From Viola odorata (taxonomy: Eukaryota > Streptophyta > Magnoliopsida > Malpighiales > Violaceae): a stretch of DNA of 64,000 nt. A program made the position numbers and the translations under genes. The notes under the pieces are model-generated. The model had not been told where the DNA came from. It searched no databases and saw only the letters and a program-made list of their open reading frames with translations. The stretch is from the NCBI GenBank assembly GCA_963691705.1, contig OY829539.1:37705656-37769655 (forward strand), read 5' to 3'. This document shows, piece by piece, positions 10,447 to 20,793 of the stretch. Within the stretch, counting starts at the first letter, position 1, and every line of letters starts with the position of its first letter.

Positions 10447-11581
10447 GATATGATCCCTAGTGTCGCGCCCACAGGCGCAATCACCCGCGCCAAGGTCCGA
10501 GCCTTGGAGGATGCCACAGCCGCAGCCGCGAGCCTCCCATTGACGCCCACGGGCGCGAGCCTTATAGGTGAGGCTCAACAGCCTCATCCACAAGGAACTG
10601 AAGACAGAGACAACCTCAGAGGAAGCTAGCCTACGCGAGCACCAGCCGCGCCTAGTAACCCTAATCCGTGCATCGCCTACGCCCGCGGATGGACAATGTG
10701 TGGCCACCTCAGACCTTTAGGTCCATCAACGACCTTCTCCCATTTTTGACTAGGCCATGATCATTTATAATACAAGAGAGAAGTCCAGGCCAAGAATCAG
10801 GAGAAACGCCCGAAGGGTTTGGGAGAACGCCCAAATCACAAGACCACATTGGATAGTGAAAGCCACCGCCAAGACTTTTGAAGATCAGAGTATATTTTCT
10901 AGCACAAGACTCAGCCCAGTACTTCGTCTATGTGTTAGGAAGTTTCCCTCCAAGTTTCATTGGGAACGCTCAAGGGAATAAGGAAAACGCCTTGTTTCCT
11001 TAAAACGTGACCGACGGATCCGCAAGCAAAGCCACTTAGGCACTTTGACCAAAACGGCGGCGCCTGCACCTCTATCATTTATTTATATATTTATTTATGT
11101 CATATTAGGGTTTCAGAACCTTTATGGAAGTTTGGCTTGTTGCCATTTTGATTTAAATTCATTTTTAGAAACTAAACTAGTTTCCATTTTTGGAATTAGG
11201 GTTTGGCGCATCCTTAAAAGGAGCCGCCCATCTTATTATTTTGGAGAGACTATTATTGATAATTGAAATCAGATTGCTTTGGATCTTTATCCACTTGTTC
11301 TTGATGAACCTTGCATCTAATTGAGTTTTGTGCATTCGATTAGCTTGACAAGTAAAACTTGAAAGCACTATCTTTTGAGTCATTCATCTTTGAATTGCCG
11401 TGGGTACCCTACTACGGAGATTCATCGGTTTGACACAAGAACCTCAAGGGATTCAGCGTTAAGTGCCAAGGGTACCCTGCCTTGGAGTTTCACGAGTTTT
11501 CTTCGAGTTAATTTCCGCACGAAATCCATGTCGCTGGACAACGATCTAAAGAGAGCGTTCTAGCCTACTTAGGAACACATA
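10447..11581. mobile_element. Unclassified 1.1-kb insertion in CRM-1 RT
   Basis: The RT reading frame breaks at KCNF (11588) and resumes at FCLEE (10446). AAAAATT stands at both junctions (10440-10446 and 11582-11588), as a target duplication would. The insert has no long ORF, a GC-rich left half with CGCGCC-type motifs and an AT-rich right half with two related GGGTACCCT blocks (about 11401 and 11469). It starts GATATGATCC and ends GGAACACATA. A solo LTR or a small non-autonomous element fits; TG...CA borders are not clean. Confidence 0.6.
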
Positions 11582-11588
11582 AAAAATT

Positions 11589-13304
11589 ACACTTAGACAT
11601 TTTGGCATAGAGTTGATGAGTTCTCAAGATTAGGAAAACTTGACGCAAATGGTCCATATGATCATTTCTAGATAAACAATACACCAAGATGTCATCAAAG
11701 TACACAACCATACATTTCCCTATTAGGTGTCTAAAAACATGATTCATAAGGCGCATGAAAGTGCTAGGGGCATTAGAAAGTCCAAATGTCATGACTAACC
11801 ACTCATACAATCCGAATTTAGTTTTAAATGCCGTTTTCCATTGATCACCCTCATGAACCCTAATTTAGTGATAACCACTAACCAAATCAATTTTAGAGAA
11901 AATTATGGCACCACTAAGTTCATCGAGCATGTCATCAAGTCTAGGGATAGGATGAGAATATTTTACCATTATTTGATTGATCGAACGACAATCCATGCAC
12001 ATTCTCCATGTGCCATCCTTTTTTGGCACCAAAATGACGGGGACAGCGCAAGGTGAGAGGCTTTCATGCACGAAGCCTTTGTCAAGGAGGCCTTCTACCT
12101 GCACTTGAAGTTCATGGGTGTCCTTCGGGTTGCATCTATATGCTGGCCGGCTAGGGATGGTGGAACCCAGAAGGAACTCAATGCGATGCTCAATCCCACG
12201 GATGAGGGGCAAACCGTGGGGGATATCTTTGGGAAAAACATCAACAAAGTCCTGCACAAGTGAGGCAACATCACTAGACAAAGGTGGGTTAGAGTTAGAA
12301 GAAGATAAACAAAGATCTGTGAACCTAATTAGGATACATGTTTTTCGCATCATCAAAGCTAAATGAATATCTCTTCCTTTCGCCATACGGCTCACCATGG
12401 CCTTACTTTTCACTCTAGTATCATTTTTTGCCTCACTAACTTGCTTTTGGATATCAAGTTTTGCTTTTCCCCTCTTGGCAAGCTCACTTTTTTTTGGCCG
12501 GTTGTTTTCCTCTTGCTCTTTGCACTCATTTTTCACTCCACTCGGGGTATGCTCACTTTTTTCATACCCGAATTTTTCAGCACTCTCAGTACTCACATTT
12601 TTCACTCCACACCACTCATTTTTCTTTTCTAACTTAGAAGTAATATCCAAAGTAGCACACGCCTTTTCTAGCTTCAATCGGTCTTCGTAGACTTGATGTG
12701 GAGGCAAAGGAGGGATTAGAAACTTGCGGTCACCGTGTGTCAGTTTGTAGGTGTTGTGGAAACCATCATGTAGGGCATGCCTATCAAATTGCCAAGGCCT
12801 ACCAAGTAGGAGATGGCTGGATTGCATTGGGTCAACATCACAATGGCGTTCATCTACATAGGTGCCGATTGCGAAAGGCACAAGGACTTAGCGAGTGACT
12901 TTGACAGGGCTTCCATCATTAAACCAATTGAGGGTGTAAGGCCGCGGGTGTCTAGTGGTGGAGAGGGCTAGGGAATGCACTAAGAGAGTGCTTGCAACGT
13001 CGGTGCAGCTGTTATTGTCCACAATAATGGATATAGTCATTCCATGGGAGACACCGCGAGTGTGGAAGAGGTTCTCGCGTTGTTCCCGAACCAAATCATC
13101 CTCTTTGGGGATCAAGTTTAAGTTGCGGCACACCACGAGGCAATTAGGTACCTCAACATAGTTATACTCATCTGTGTCCTCCTTATCACTTTGTGGTGTA
13201 TCCGGAAGGTGATGTGGAAGAGTCTCCACATCATCGTCATCACTACTAACCTCACCACTCTCACGGATCAAGATGAGTCTCTTATTAGGGCACTCAGCTT
13301 TCAT
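11589..13304 (-). pseudogene. pol: CRM-1 protease and N-terminal reverse transcriptase
   Basis: Starts after the Gag zinc knuckle. A protease-like segment shows SIIVDNNSCTDVAST and HLLLGRPWQFDR (about 13050-12780), then a charged Lys/Glu-rich linker. RT follows with PSRPAYRCNP, VPVILVPKKDGTWRMCMDCR and FSKIDLVSGYH. After a TAA stop at 11865 it continues with FGLSNAPSTFMRLMN and the catalytic MVVYFDDILVY (11810-11565). Another in-frame TAA lies at 12888. All pieces share one frame, so only stop codons and the 1.1-kb insertion break this part. Confidence 0.82.
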
Positions 13305-14857
13305 GTGGCCCTTGCTGCCACACTTGAAACACTCAATGGAGCGGGATGGGGTGCGTTGGTTAGGGGTGGAGTTTGTAGGTGGTCTTGTAGTATTTGGGGC
13401 TTGAGGAGGTCTCGATGTGTATGTGTTTGGTTTATGGGTAAATGGGGGTTTAGGGGTGTCTTGTGGGGGCTTGTTTGAGTGAGCCGAAGGAGTCCATGGG
13501 GGGTTTTGTAGAAGTAGAAGAAGATGTGAAGGGGAATTTGGGTTTAGAGTTCACTTGCCTTTCAATTTTCAATGCCAAGTGAAGCATATCCTCCAAGTTG
13601 TCATAGGAGTGAAAGTCTAGAGTATAGGTAATGTCCTTGCGAAGGCCTCCTAGAAACTGAGCCATTGTGGCTTCCTCGGTCTCATTGATGTTTGCCCTCA
13701 TGACACATGTGACCATGTCATGGTAGAAGTCACTCACGCTACGGTAGCCTTGAGATAGGCATTGGAGGCGTTGGTGAAGGTCACGGTGGTAGTAGGAAGG
13801 GACAAAATATTGGCGTATCTCAAGCTTCAAGGCCTCCCAAGTGTCAATAGGTGGTCTCCTCTCAATTCTCCTAGTATCCCCTAATCTTTCCCACCAATGA
13901 ATGGCCAAATCTGTGAAACCAACAATCACAAGTCGAATCTTCTTTGTATACGTGTAGTTGTAGCATTCAAACACTCTTTCGACTTGACTTTCCCAAGTAA
14001 AATAGGCGTCGGGGTCCTCCTTGCCTTCGAATGGGGGAATGGTGAGTTTGATGCTATATAGGTTGTTATCCGGTCTCTCTTCTTGATGACGATGGCCTCT
14101 AGACTCAAATTGTTCATCATAGTCAAATCTATGTGCACCATGAGCGTGTTCATACACGGGTGGGGGATTAGGGTTGTTTGGGTTGTGTCATGGCCTGTCA
14201 TGGAGGTGTAATGCTGTTGGATGCCGTGGGTGGGGGTACATAGTCATTTGCCCGGTGTAAGGGCACATTGGGGTGCCGAAGGTGTAGTGGGGGGTTTTGT
14301 AGGTGGGTGTTTCGCGGCTCATTAATGGTAATGGGTCATGAGTTTGTAGGGTAGTTTTGGTGAGGGCGGTAGTGGTGTTCCATATTGGTGTGGTGTTGAG
14401 AAGGAGGCTCAATCGAGCCCTCGTCATCGCTGTGGTAGCTCCCGGCCATCACACCTTCATCGTTGCCTACTTGGTGATTCAAGCCATAGTAAGCGACATG
14501 TGCGGGGTCGTTTGGGTGTGTAGTTTGATGGAAATGGATAGTAGGTTGTGGGGGTTGTGTTGTTTGGTGGAGATGGACAGTAGGTTGTGGTGGGGTAAGG
14601 TCCGGCGGTCGGGGTGGTGGTGGCGGTGGTGGATGTGGTGGTGGGGGTTGTTGGGCTGGCCGAGGAGTTAGGCCTGCTATTGCATCTAGAATAGCTTTGT
14701 TGGTTTGCTCTTGTGTCATCCAATGGCTTTTCATTTTGGCCATTTGGGTGGAGAGCATAGCCAAGGTTGGATTACGCTCGGTGAGGCCATCGGTGCTGCC
14801 TTCGCGTAGTAAACCTACATTGGATGACCCAACGGAGTGTAGATGTTCGTTGGACAT
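13305..14857 (-). pseudogene. gag: CRM-1 gag
   Basis: The ATG at 14857 starts an N-terminal segment (to 14336) with a Pro/His-rich stretch. After a frameshift the capsid domain (14157-13450) shows YSIKLTIPPFEGKEDPDAYF, HWWERLGDTRR and VSDFYHDMVTCVMRANINE, the usual chromovirus/CRM Gag pattern. A second frameshift near 13470 precedes an intact CCHC knuckle ECFKCGSKGHMKAEC (about 13340-13295). Both frameshifts are inactivating. Confidence 0.8.
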
Positions 14858-15828
14858 AATGGAGTGTACCTACAAAATGAACAAACGCAAGTCTTGATAA
14901 AATATTAGTCACTCCCTCACGTGTTTGGGCGCTCGTGTGTCACACAACACTCAATTGCACTCACTAACTCACCCACTCAAATTTCTAAAATAAACCAAAG
15001 ACTCAAGCCTAGTACAAGACTCTAAGACTTATAGGAGCACAAGGAATACAAGGAAAACTAGGTAAGAAGGAAAGGTAAGGAAAATCAAAGGATGCACACG
15101 AAATGGATGTGAAGTGCACACCGAATTGATTTGGAGTAGAAAGATGTGTAGAGGTAAAGAAGAGAAAACTCGAGACGCTTAGAAAGAGCTAGCTAGAAAG
15201 ACTACTCAAGAGGTGTGTATAAGGAAAGGTGACCAAGGTGAATGGAGCGCGGTGCTGTTAAGAAAGCCGAACTTGTTTACTTGTGTGAAACTTAAGAAAA
15301 GGAAAACAACTGTGGCTTTGAACATGTAAATGACTTCCAAATGAAAAGACACAAGTAATTCCTTGCTTTTGACTCAATGAGATTTTTCTTTTCTTTTGTA
15401 TGAACTCGATCAATATATATATTTTTTAATTTGATCAATGTTTTGAGTTCTTTTCTCTCTCTTTTTTGAGTTGAGTGCAAGGGAATCCACTTGAATGACT
15501 TGTCTTTGCTTTTTTTTGTGAAGGAAATGAAAGACAAGTAGTTTAGCCAAGGAGAAAATTTAGCACTAAATGCTAAAAATAAATGATGTGGCAAGTCAAG
15601 ATGAGGTGTCACACTTTGTGTGGATGACAAGGCAAAGATGAGTTGTCACTTGTGTGTGCTGAAATGTGCAAGTGAGGTGGCTGTTTTGAGTAAGGAGCAA
15701 GTTTAGAATACTAGCCTCATAATGAAAGATGTGGCCGGTTGTGCAACAAGTGTTTTGGAGGACACCTATGCTAGCAAACAAAAGTTGGACCACAAGGCCA
15801 CATGGCACACAAGACACTTGGCTCTTTT
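14858..15828 (-). other. CRM-1 leader, gag-proximal part
   Basis: Untranslated 5' region of CRM-1. I see no coding sequence or repeat structure beyond A/T-rich low complexity around 15380-15560. Confidence 0.5.
15824..15828. repeat. TSD of solo LTR, left copy (CTTTT)
   Basis: CTTTT precedes TGATAAC at 15829 and recurs after TTATCA at 16376-16380. Confidence 0.85.
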
Positions 15829-16375
15829 TGATAACAATACCCCTAACAACAAGGGCATTTTCATCTTATACCCTGCGGTGGGGGAAAAAGCTGTCACTAC
15901 CGCCCCGACAGCTTCGGGGCTATCGCCTCTGGGATGGTCGACATCAGCGAGGGGGTCCCACACATCACACTGTCGCGATACAGGGCGTTATCCCATCCCA
16001 GGCCAAGTTAGGCATCTCGAGAGGAGCGTGGGCGTTGCCTTGCCTAGGTAACGCCCACCCCCCATATGTATACCTAACACAACGATAGTGTATCCCATCA
16101 GCGAGGCACTCTAACCCCCCCAAACGGGAGCGTTAGCACCTTGTGATCGAGATCACTCAGAAATGCCCTATTTTTGCCTATAAATACCTCCGCCACAAAG
16201 GAGGAAGGTAAGCCTAAGATTGCTAGCCAAAGCTCTGCTATTTTACACAATCATTACTGACTTAGGAATCGGAGACCCCCTCCGATGCTGTGCAGGTACA
16301 CTGGACGCCGTGGACAGTCGACCTCCAGACTCATAATCCTCTGCTACCCTTCAGCGAATAGTCCGAATCTTATCA
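15829..16375 (+). repeat. Tat-like solo LTR in the CRM-1 leader
   Basis: A 547-bp LTR with TGATAA/TTATCA ends and a CTTTT TSD, without its partner LTR or internal sequence. It shares GGGATGGTCGAC, GTTATCCCATCCCAGG and a CCTATAAATACC TATA region with the Tat LTRs here, but is clearly diverged. Intra-element LTR recombination is the usual cause of this structure. Confidence 0.88.
16178..16187 (+). promoter_or_regulatory. TATA box of solo LTR
   Basis: CCTATAAATACC at the position conserved in all Tat-type LTRs of the window. It could still start transcription rightward, antisense to CRM-1. Confidence 0.5.
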
Positions 16376-16652
16376 CTTTTTTCTTGCAAAAGTATGAATA
16401 AATGAACTAGGATCATGAACAACCAACACGTTCAAAGGGGAAGAAGAAGAAATGAACGTGTTAGATGTGAGCAAACACAAATATTTTCAGATTTTAAGTT
16501 TAAGCAAGATCAAAATGCTAAAAGACAAGAAAATTTTTGAACAAAAATCAATTTGCCAAAATTTTCCAAAATGAACCCGTGACTTGTGGAAGGATTTCTA
16601 ACCGTGAAAATGAGAAAAACTTGGAAGATGGCCGGTCTAGTGAGCAGCTGGA
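16376..16652 (-). other. CRM-1 leader, LTR-proximal part
   Basis: Short untranslated stretch between the solo LTR and the primer site. Nothing further is recognisable. Confidence 0.45.
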
Positions 16653-16665
16653 GCTCTGCTACCAC
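16653..16665 (-). other. CRM-1 primer-binding site (tRNA-iMet-like)
   Basis: TGGTAGCAGAGCTC on the minus strand, one base inside the 5' LTR. It differs by one base in its first 12 from TGGTATCAGAGC, the canonical site complementary to initiator tRNA-Met. Confidence 0.75.
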
Positions 16666-16666
16666 T

Positions 16667-17547
16667 TGATAAGAGCCTCATTGGAGTCTCTTGATGATTC
16701 GACTTTAGGCAAGGCCGAGAGGTGGATCTAGCTCACTTTAGGAGATCGGCTCAAGTTAGGCGTTCTTTGTTTGTTTAGAAGGGAGTAAGGCTTTGCGGAA
16801 GACTTAGAAGAAATATGGAAACGAAGAAGGAGATGTATTGATTGAAAGGGAAATATAAGCAAAAGGAACTTGAAGGTCATGGCTAACCCTTCTAGGGATG
16901 ATTCCTAGGCAACCTAGCCACAAGACTAACAAGGATCTCAACTTCAAGAGTGACCCTCCTAAGGGCAATTCCTAGGCAAATCACTCGGTTTGAAGAAGTG
17001 GAAGAAGGTTTGAAGAACCCTATTTAGCTAAGTTAGAGTTTCGGTCTTAGATTGGAAATAATCACAAAAACAAAGACCAACCTAAAATTAGTCTATCTCC
17101 TTCTTTAAATACCTAGAGCTATTTACAAGTGGAAAGGACTCTCACACCCTTGGACAAAGGGGTTGCACTGTGTCTTGTAGTTGGGCTATCGGGCGCTAAG
17201 GTGAGTGTGTGGATGGGCCGAGCACCTAGGTGAGCGGGCCCGTGGGTGAGCCGGTGCGGATGTCTTCATGGATTGCTAGGGATTGTACGGGCGCGCCCCA
17301 TGGGATGCTAGGGTTGGCGCGGGCATTCCTCATGCCTTGGTCGATCAACCCATGAGGTTCCGCGGCGTGGCTAATCTCATGGTCCACGACATTCAAAGGC
17401 GTTGCGGTGTGAGCGACGACATGAAGGCACGTCACCCAGCCTTCATGGGTCTTCAAGTCAGCTTTCTCATCCCTTAAGGGTTTCAAGCGTTAGAGCACCA
17501 AGCCCTTGCTCGTAGTGAAGTAGCGAGGTGGTGTCGTGCTCGTATCA
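16667..17547 (-). repeat. CRM-1 5' LTR
   Basis: An 881-bp LTR, same length and termini as 7573-8453. It is followed by CTAGT at 17548-17552. Confidence 0.92.
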
Positions 17548-17552
17548 CTAGT
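17548..17552. repeat. TSD of CRM-1, right copy (CTAGT)
   Basis: Matches 7568-7572. Confidence 0.93.
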
Positions 17553-17602
17553 TACATGAAAAAAGAAAGGGTTGCAAACATTCGAGTCTTCTTATGAAGG
17601 TG

Positions 17603-19330
17603 TCAACCCTGGAAGTCGGGATCCTCTTGCTCCTGCCAAAGGTATTCCATCGAGGCCATCTCCCCTTTTTGCATATCTATCTCAGCCTCTAAAGTGGTAA
17701 TCCGGCTTTGCAGTGCCTGACCCTTCCTGTCCCCCAAGTCTGCGCGAGTAGTCAAGATCCTTATCACCGAATTTTTGTCTTCAATTATGGCACTTGATGC
17801 TTCTTTCTTGTGGATTTCACTGTTCAAACGTTCCTTAAAGTCCCTGAGGGCCACTTTCTATTTTATCGCTTGTATATGGATAACGTCCTTGCTACGCCTT
17901 TCCAACTCATTCATCTGGACTTCTAGGTAACATTGATGGGCTTCGGCATCATCCCTTTCGTCTGCCATCTGATCTCGTTCTTCTTGCGCTGTTCGTATCC
18001 GTTCCACTACTTGAGTGTAAGCCATGACATTCATTCCTTCACTCACCTGAGATTCCCCTTCTTCTTCCATTGGTTTCTGATTTTTCAGGCGGGGTAAGAC
18101 ATTGCCGTTAACTCGTCTTAACCTCCACTGTGGATATTCCGGTATCGTTGCTGCAGGGGCGATGCGTCCCTTGAGACAAAAGGGGTGAGTCCAGTCTTGG
18201 GCGTACTGCTGAATGTTTTGATTTTCCCCGGTGTGTGGCAGGTTTGACCTTGTCATGCCGAATGTCACGGGGATTATTTGCGTGATGCAAAATTGTCTAA
18301 GGACGAGGGTGGGGCAATAGTGAACGCACCCCCATGCTCCGATCAAAGGAACCCAAGGTAAGGGTCCGCAGCAGATGATGTGATCGGAGGCCTGCAACCA
18401 TTTGGTGTGCCAACTGAAGTCTTCTCCCGAGAGGTTTATGAATCTGTCGACCTAGACATCTTTATTCTCCATCTCCCATTTATCTGTGGTCGTTGCGTTG
18501 ATAACTCTGATTAAAGGGTACAATTTTATGTAGCTTGCAAAGAATATGGACTGATCTGGTGTCTGTTTGAAGTGGCTGACCAACAATACTGTTAACAACT
18601 CGGTGCAACAAGTAAGTCTTCCTTTCCCTTTCCTTCGACAAGAGTCTAGAGAGCGGAAAGTCTCGGCCAAGATGGTTGTTGTAGGATTGATGGCGTTTGC
18701 CTCCATCTCATAAAAGACATTGGCTGCTGCAAAATCGATGGCGTTCTTCATTTTAGGAAAAAGGACAAATCCTACGATTGCGAAAGCTAAAATCCTTAAG
18801 CGCTTTTCCCCGTTGGACAACTGAAATCGTGCTTCAATATCTGACCAACACCAGAAGTAGTCACCTTTTCTGACACGAGTAGTGATTCTTAACAACTTAT
18901 CAAGCCTTATTTTGACACTCGAGGAATCGAGTCGAACATTCTGGTATATGGCCGATATAGGAGATGTGAAGCATATCAGAGCGGAATATTCCTCTAGTGT
19001 GGGGGTCAAGTCTATCCCTCTGTCAAAAGAGAAGCACTGATAATAGGGATCCCAAAATTTTAGGGCTGCCCGGATGCAACCCCAATCGGTCTTCACATCA
19101 ACCAAGGTCAGTAGCTTTCCGTCATTACATTCAAACTGTGTCTCCTCATCTCGAGTTAATTCATTTCTCAACTTTCGAATCCTAGTTAAGTCAAAATCTG
19201 TGACTTCTACTTTGACCTTAGTGGTGATGTCAGGGGTGAACCTAGGTTCCAACAGGTCTCCTCGCATGGCCTGATCGTCGAAACTTCGTCCCCTAAAAAT
19301 ATCAAGTGAAAGTAGTGTAGGTGTTGTCAT
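17603..19330 (-). pseudogene. Ogre-1 ORF1 (function unknown), nearly intact
   Basis: A 576-codon frame from ATG 19330, open except for in-frame TAG codons at 18452 and 17858. This is the additional ORF upstream of gag typical of Ogre elements; its role is not established. Motifs: FRGRSFDDQAM near the N terminus; DWGCIRAALKFWDPYYQCFS and LTPTLEEYSALI (about 19090-18970), which recall the plant-mobile-domain-like fold of such ORF1s; and CGPLPWVPLIGAWGCVHYCP after the first stop. The C-terminal ~170 residues are charged and heptad-like (coiled coil). CRM-1 now separates it from its own gag by 10 kb. Confidence 0.8.
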
Positions 19331-19852
19331 TTCGAATGAGCAAAATGGGTCCTGTGGGACAGAAATAAAATTTTAAGTGCAAAGTAACCTGTACGTACAA
19401 GAAATTTACAGTTCGTATGAAAGAAATATTACAAAAAATGGAAATCATGGCAATAAGATAAATAGAGCCACGACAAAGCAGATATGATCATGATGCACGT
19501 GCTGGGGCTCTGATTCCGACCTTTCTAACTGGCTTGAACGGTTCCCGAATGATACCATAAAAAGGTCCCTAAAGTGTCGTCTAGTGTCCCGATTCCTTGC
19601 GGAATCGTGTAACCTTTTGACTATCTTTAGGGGTTCATCCGAGTTGGGATTGGTGAACACTACCCAGGACATGTGTCCTAAGGCGTCACTACTACCCTCC
19701 TAATTTGGTAATTGTCCCCGGGGTGTAGGGCACTATGAAATGTATATGACAATTGATATCAAAGCGAATAAATAAACAGATCAGCAATTTACCAAAGCGG
19801 GTAAATAAACAAATAAACACCTAAAAAAAATGAAACCGGCTTCGACCCTAAA
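19331..19852 (-). other. Ogre-1 5' leader
   Basis: Untranslated sequence between PBS and ORF1. The block around 19490-19560 (ATCATGATGCACGTGCTGGG) recurs at about 51937 in the Ogre-2 leader, showing that the two elements are related. Confidence 0.6.
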
Positions 19853-19873
19853 TTCCCCAGTGAAGTCGCGAAA
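19853..19873 (-). other. Ogre-1 primer-binding site
   Basis: CGCGACTTCACTGGGGAA on the minus strand directly follows the 5' LTR end. Ogre-2 has GGCGACTTCACTGGGGAC at the same place (52474-52496). Ogre elements commonly use a TGGCGACT...TGGGGA site. Confidence 0.7.
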
Positions 19874-19874
19874 C

Positions 19875-20154
19875 TGTCGCGCCCCAAAAATTAAAAAAAT
19901 TCACGAGTGTACGACAAATCGGAGACCTTACGATGCTCGGTGTAAAAAGGACGCCTCGCAACATGCAATGAAGTCGCCACCCTAATTTTGTCTCTAGGCT
20001 TAGGGAACCTAATCATCATGGCATAAAAAATAAAATAAATAAAAAGTAAAGGCAAAAAAAAGGGGTCTAAACCCAAGACAAAGGTTCGGGGTCGTATTAT
20101 GGACTCGGGAAGGTGCTATGCACCCGAGTCACATCCGAAAATGGTTACCGGTTG
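19875..20154 (-). repeat. Ogre-1 5' LTR, 3'-terminal 280 bp
   Basis: Minus-strand LTR end reaching the PBS at 19874. It is similar to, and inverted relative to, 50097-50380 (roughly 88-90% by eye). Homology stops abruptly near 20154. The upstream U3/R of this minus LTR is not visible to the right, so it is truncated or rearranged. Confidence 0.72.
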
Positions 20155-20211
20155 TTCACGAAAATGGCTCGAGGCCATTTAAATAAAATTAAAGGGACAA
20201 TTGATCATCAC

Positions 20212-20251
20212 CGTTGATCTGGTTGACCAAGGAAAGTCAACCAGATCAACG
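20212..20251. repeat. Perfect 16-bp inverted repeat (hairpin)
   Basis: CGTTGATCTGGTTGAC, an 8-base spacer CAAGGAAA, then GTCAACCAGATCAACG. It lies ~200 bp upstream of the TATA box in the U3 of the plus-strand LTR. Confidence 0.85.
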
Positions 20252-20453
20252 TTTCACAATTTAATGTGCATGGTGCACATGCACTGTGGAAGCGACGGAG
20301 CAAGCCACCAAGCTGCTTGCTCCTATCACTTCCTGTCCCGTCAACCATCACCTCACAGCCCTAGCCTCTCCACCTCGCAGCCCTAGCTCCGCCACCTCGA
20401 CGTCCAGCCTCCACGCGCGCCGTCGCCTCCTCCCGCCCACGCGATCTTCAGCG

Positions 20454-20460
20454 TATAAAA
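20454..20460 (+). promoter_or_regulatory. TATA box of plus-strand Ogre-like LTR
   Basis: GCGTATAAAAGG, followed ~30 bp on by a pyrimidine/adenine-rich start-like region, as in a plant core promoter. Confidence 0.6.
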
Positions 20461-20788
20461 GGACACTGCCTTCAACCATTCCCAACCACGAATTCACCCT
20501 AGCAAGCCTTGCTTCTTCTCCCTCTAATAGATTGCTCTTTTCGAGCAATAATTGCCATAGTTTAAGCTTTTGTTCGTAAGCATTTCTCGGCGGTTTTACT
20601 GCCTTTTCTTTCATTAATTTTTTGATTGCGTTTTTGATCAAATTAATTGCTTATTTTTATGCCAATAATTACTATATATGCCATAGATTAAATACATGCT
20701 TTTAATTTTCTTAATCGTTAGATAAATCTTGCGAATTAATTAGTTTTCAGTAATTATCGTTTTCGTCATTTTTTCGAAATTAAACTCG

Positions 20789-20793
20789 GTACG
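20789..20793. repeat. TSD of Athila-1, left copy (GTACG)
   Basis: GTACG precedes the LTR at 20794 and recurs at 48643-48647 after the other LTR. Confidence 0.93.

Larger units (their letters stand above)
7573..17547 (-). mobile_element. CRM-1: chromovirus (Ty3/gypsy, CRM-like), full length with both LTRs
   Basis: A 9,975-bp minus-strand element bounded by 881-bp LTRs and the CTAGT TSD. Order: 5' LTR (17547-16667), tRNA-iMet-like PBS, leader, gag (14857-13305), protease, RT, RNase H, integrase, and a 3' LTR into which integrase extends. Integrase reading into the 3' LTR, the gag motifs and the tRNA-Met-type primer point to the CRM group of chromoviruses (from memory). It was hit later by a 1.1-kb insertion (10447-11581) and a Tat-like LTR (15829-16375). 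By eye the LTRs differ at ~49 of 881 positions, so this is an old copy. Confidence 0.85.
2054..20154 (-). mobile_element. Ogre-1: Ogre-type (Tat clade) retrotransposon, interrupted by CRM-1
   Basis: Pieces 2054-7572 and 17548-20154 belong to one minus-strand element split by CRM-1. In transcription order: 5' LTR end (20154-19875), PBS, leader, ORF1 (19330-17603), spacer, gag (6827-4032), protease (3959-2446) and RT linker (2298-2082). An extra ORF1 before gag, gag motifs like CEYHAGAPGHTLENC and an intron-like gap between protease and RT are hallmarks of Ogre elements. RT, RNase H, integrase and the 3' LTR are beyond the left edge, past the Tat-1 insertion. All coding parts carry stops or frameshifts. 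Confidence 0.82.
20155..20793 (+). repeat. Plus-strand Ogre-like LTR, U3/R portion (left of Athila-1)
   Basis: Holds a plus-strand TATA box, a transcribed-leader-like stretch and a 16-bp perfect hairpin (20212-20251). It continues at 48643 after Athila-1, as the GTACG TSD shows, and runs to the LTR end at 50380. No gene is visible. The exact LTR start is not clear; no TSD for this LTR was found. Confidence 0.55.

Noticed and set aside
12363..12690. Phe/Leu/Ser-rich plus-strand frames that look like membrane proteins
   Set aside because: Antisense of the Lys/Glu-rich linker in CRM-1 pol, which gives hydrophobic translations by chance.
16654..16666. Possible tRNA gene remnant (TGGTAGCAGAGC)
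   Set aside because: Position next to the 5' LTR makes it a primer-binding site; no cloverleaf around it.
20286..20641. Open frames on both strands around 20.3-20.6 kb, suggesting a host gene with a TATA box
   Set aside because: The TATA box and leader fit an LTR promoter; the sequence continues beyond Athila-1 to an LTR end, and no domain is visible.
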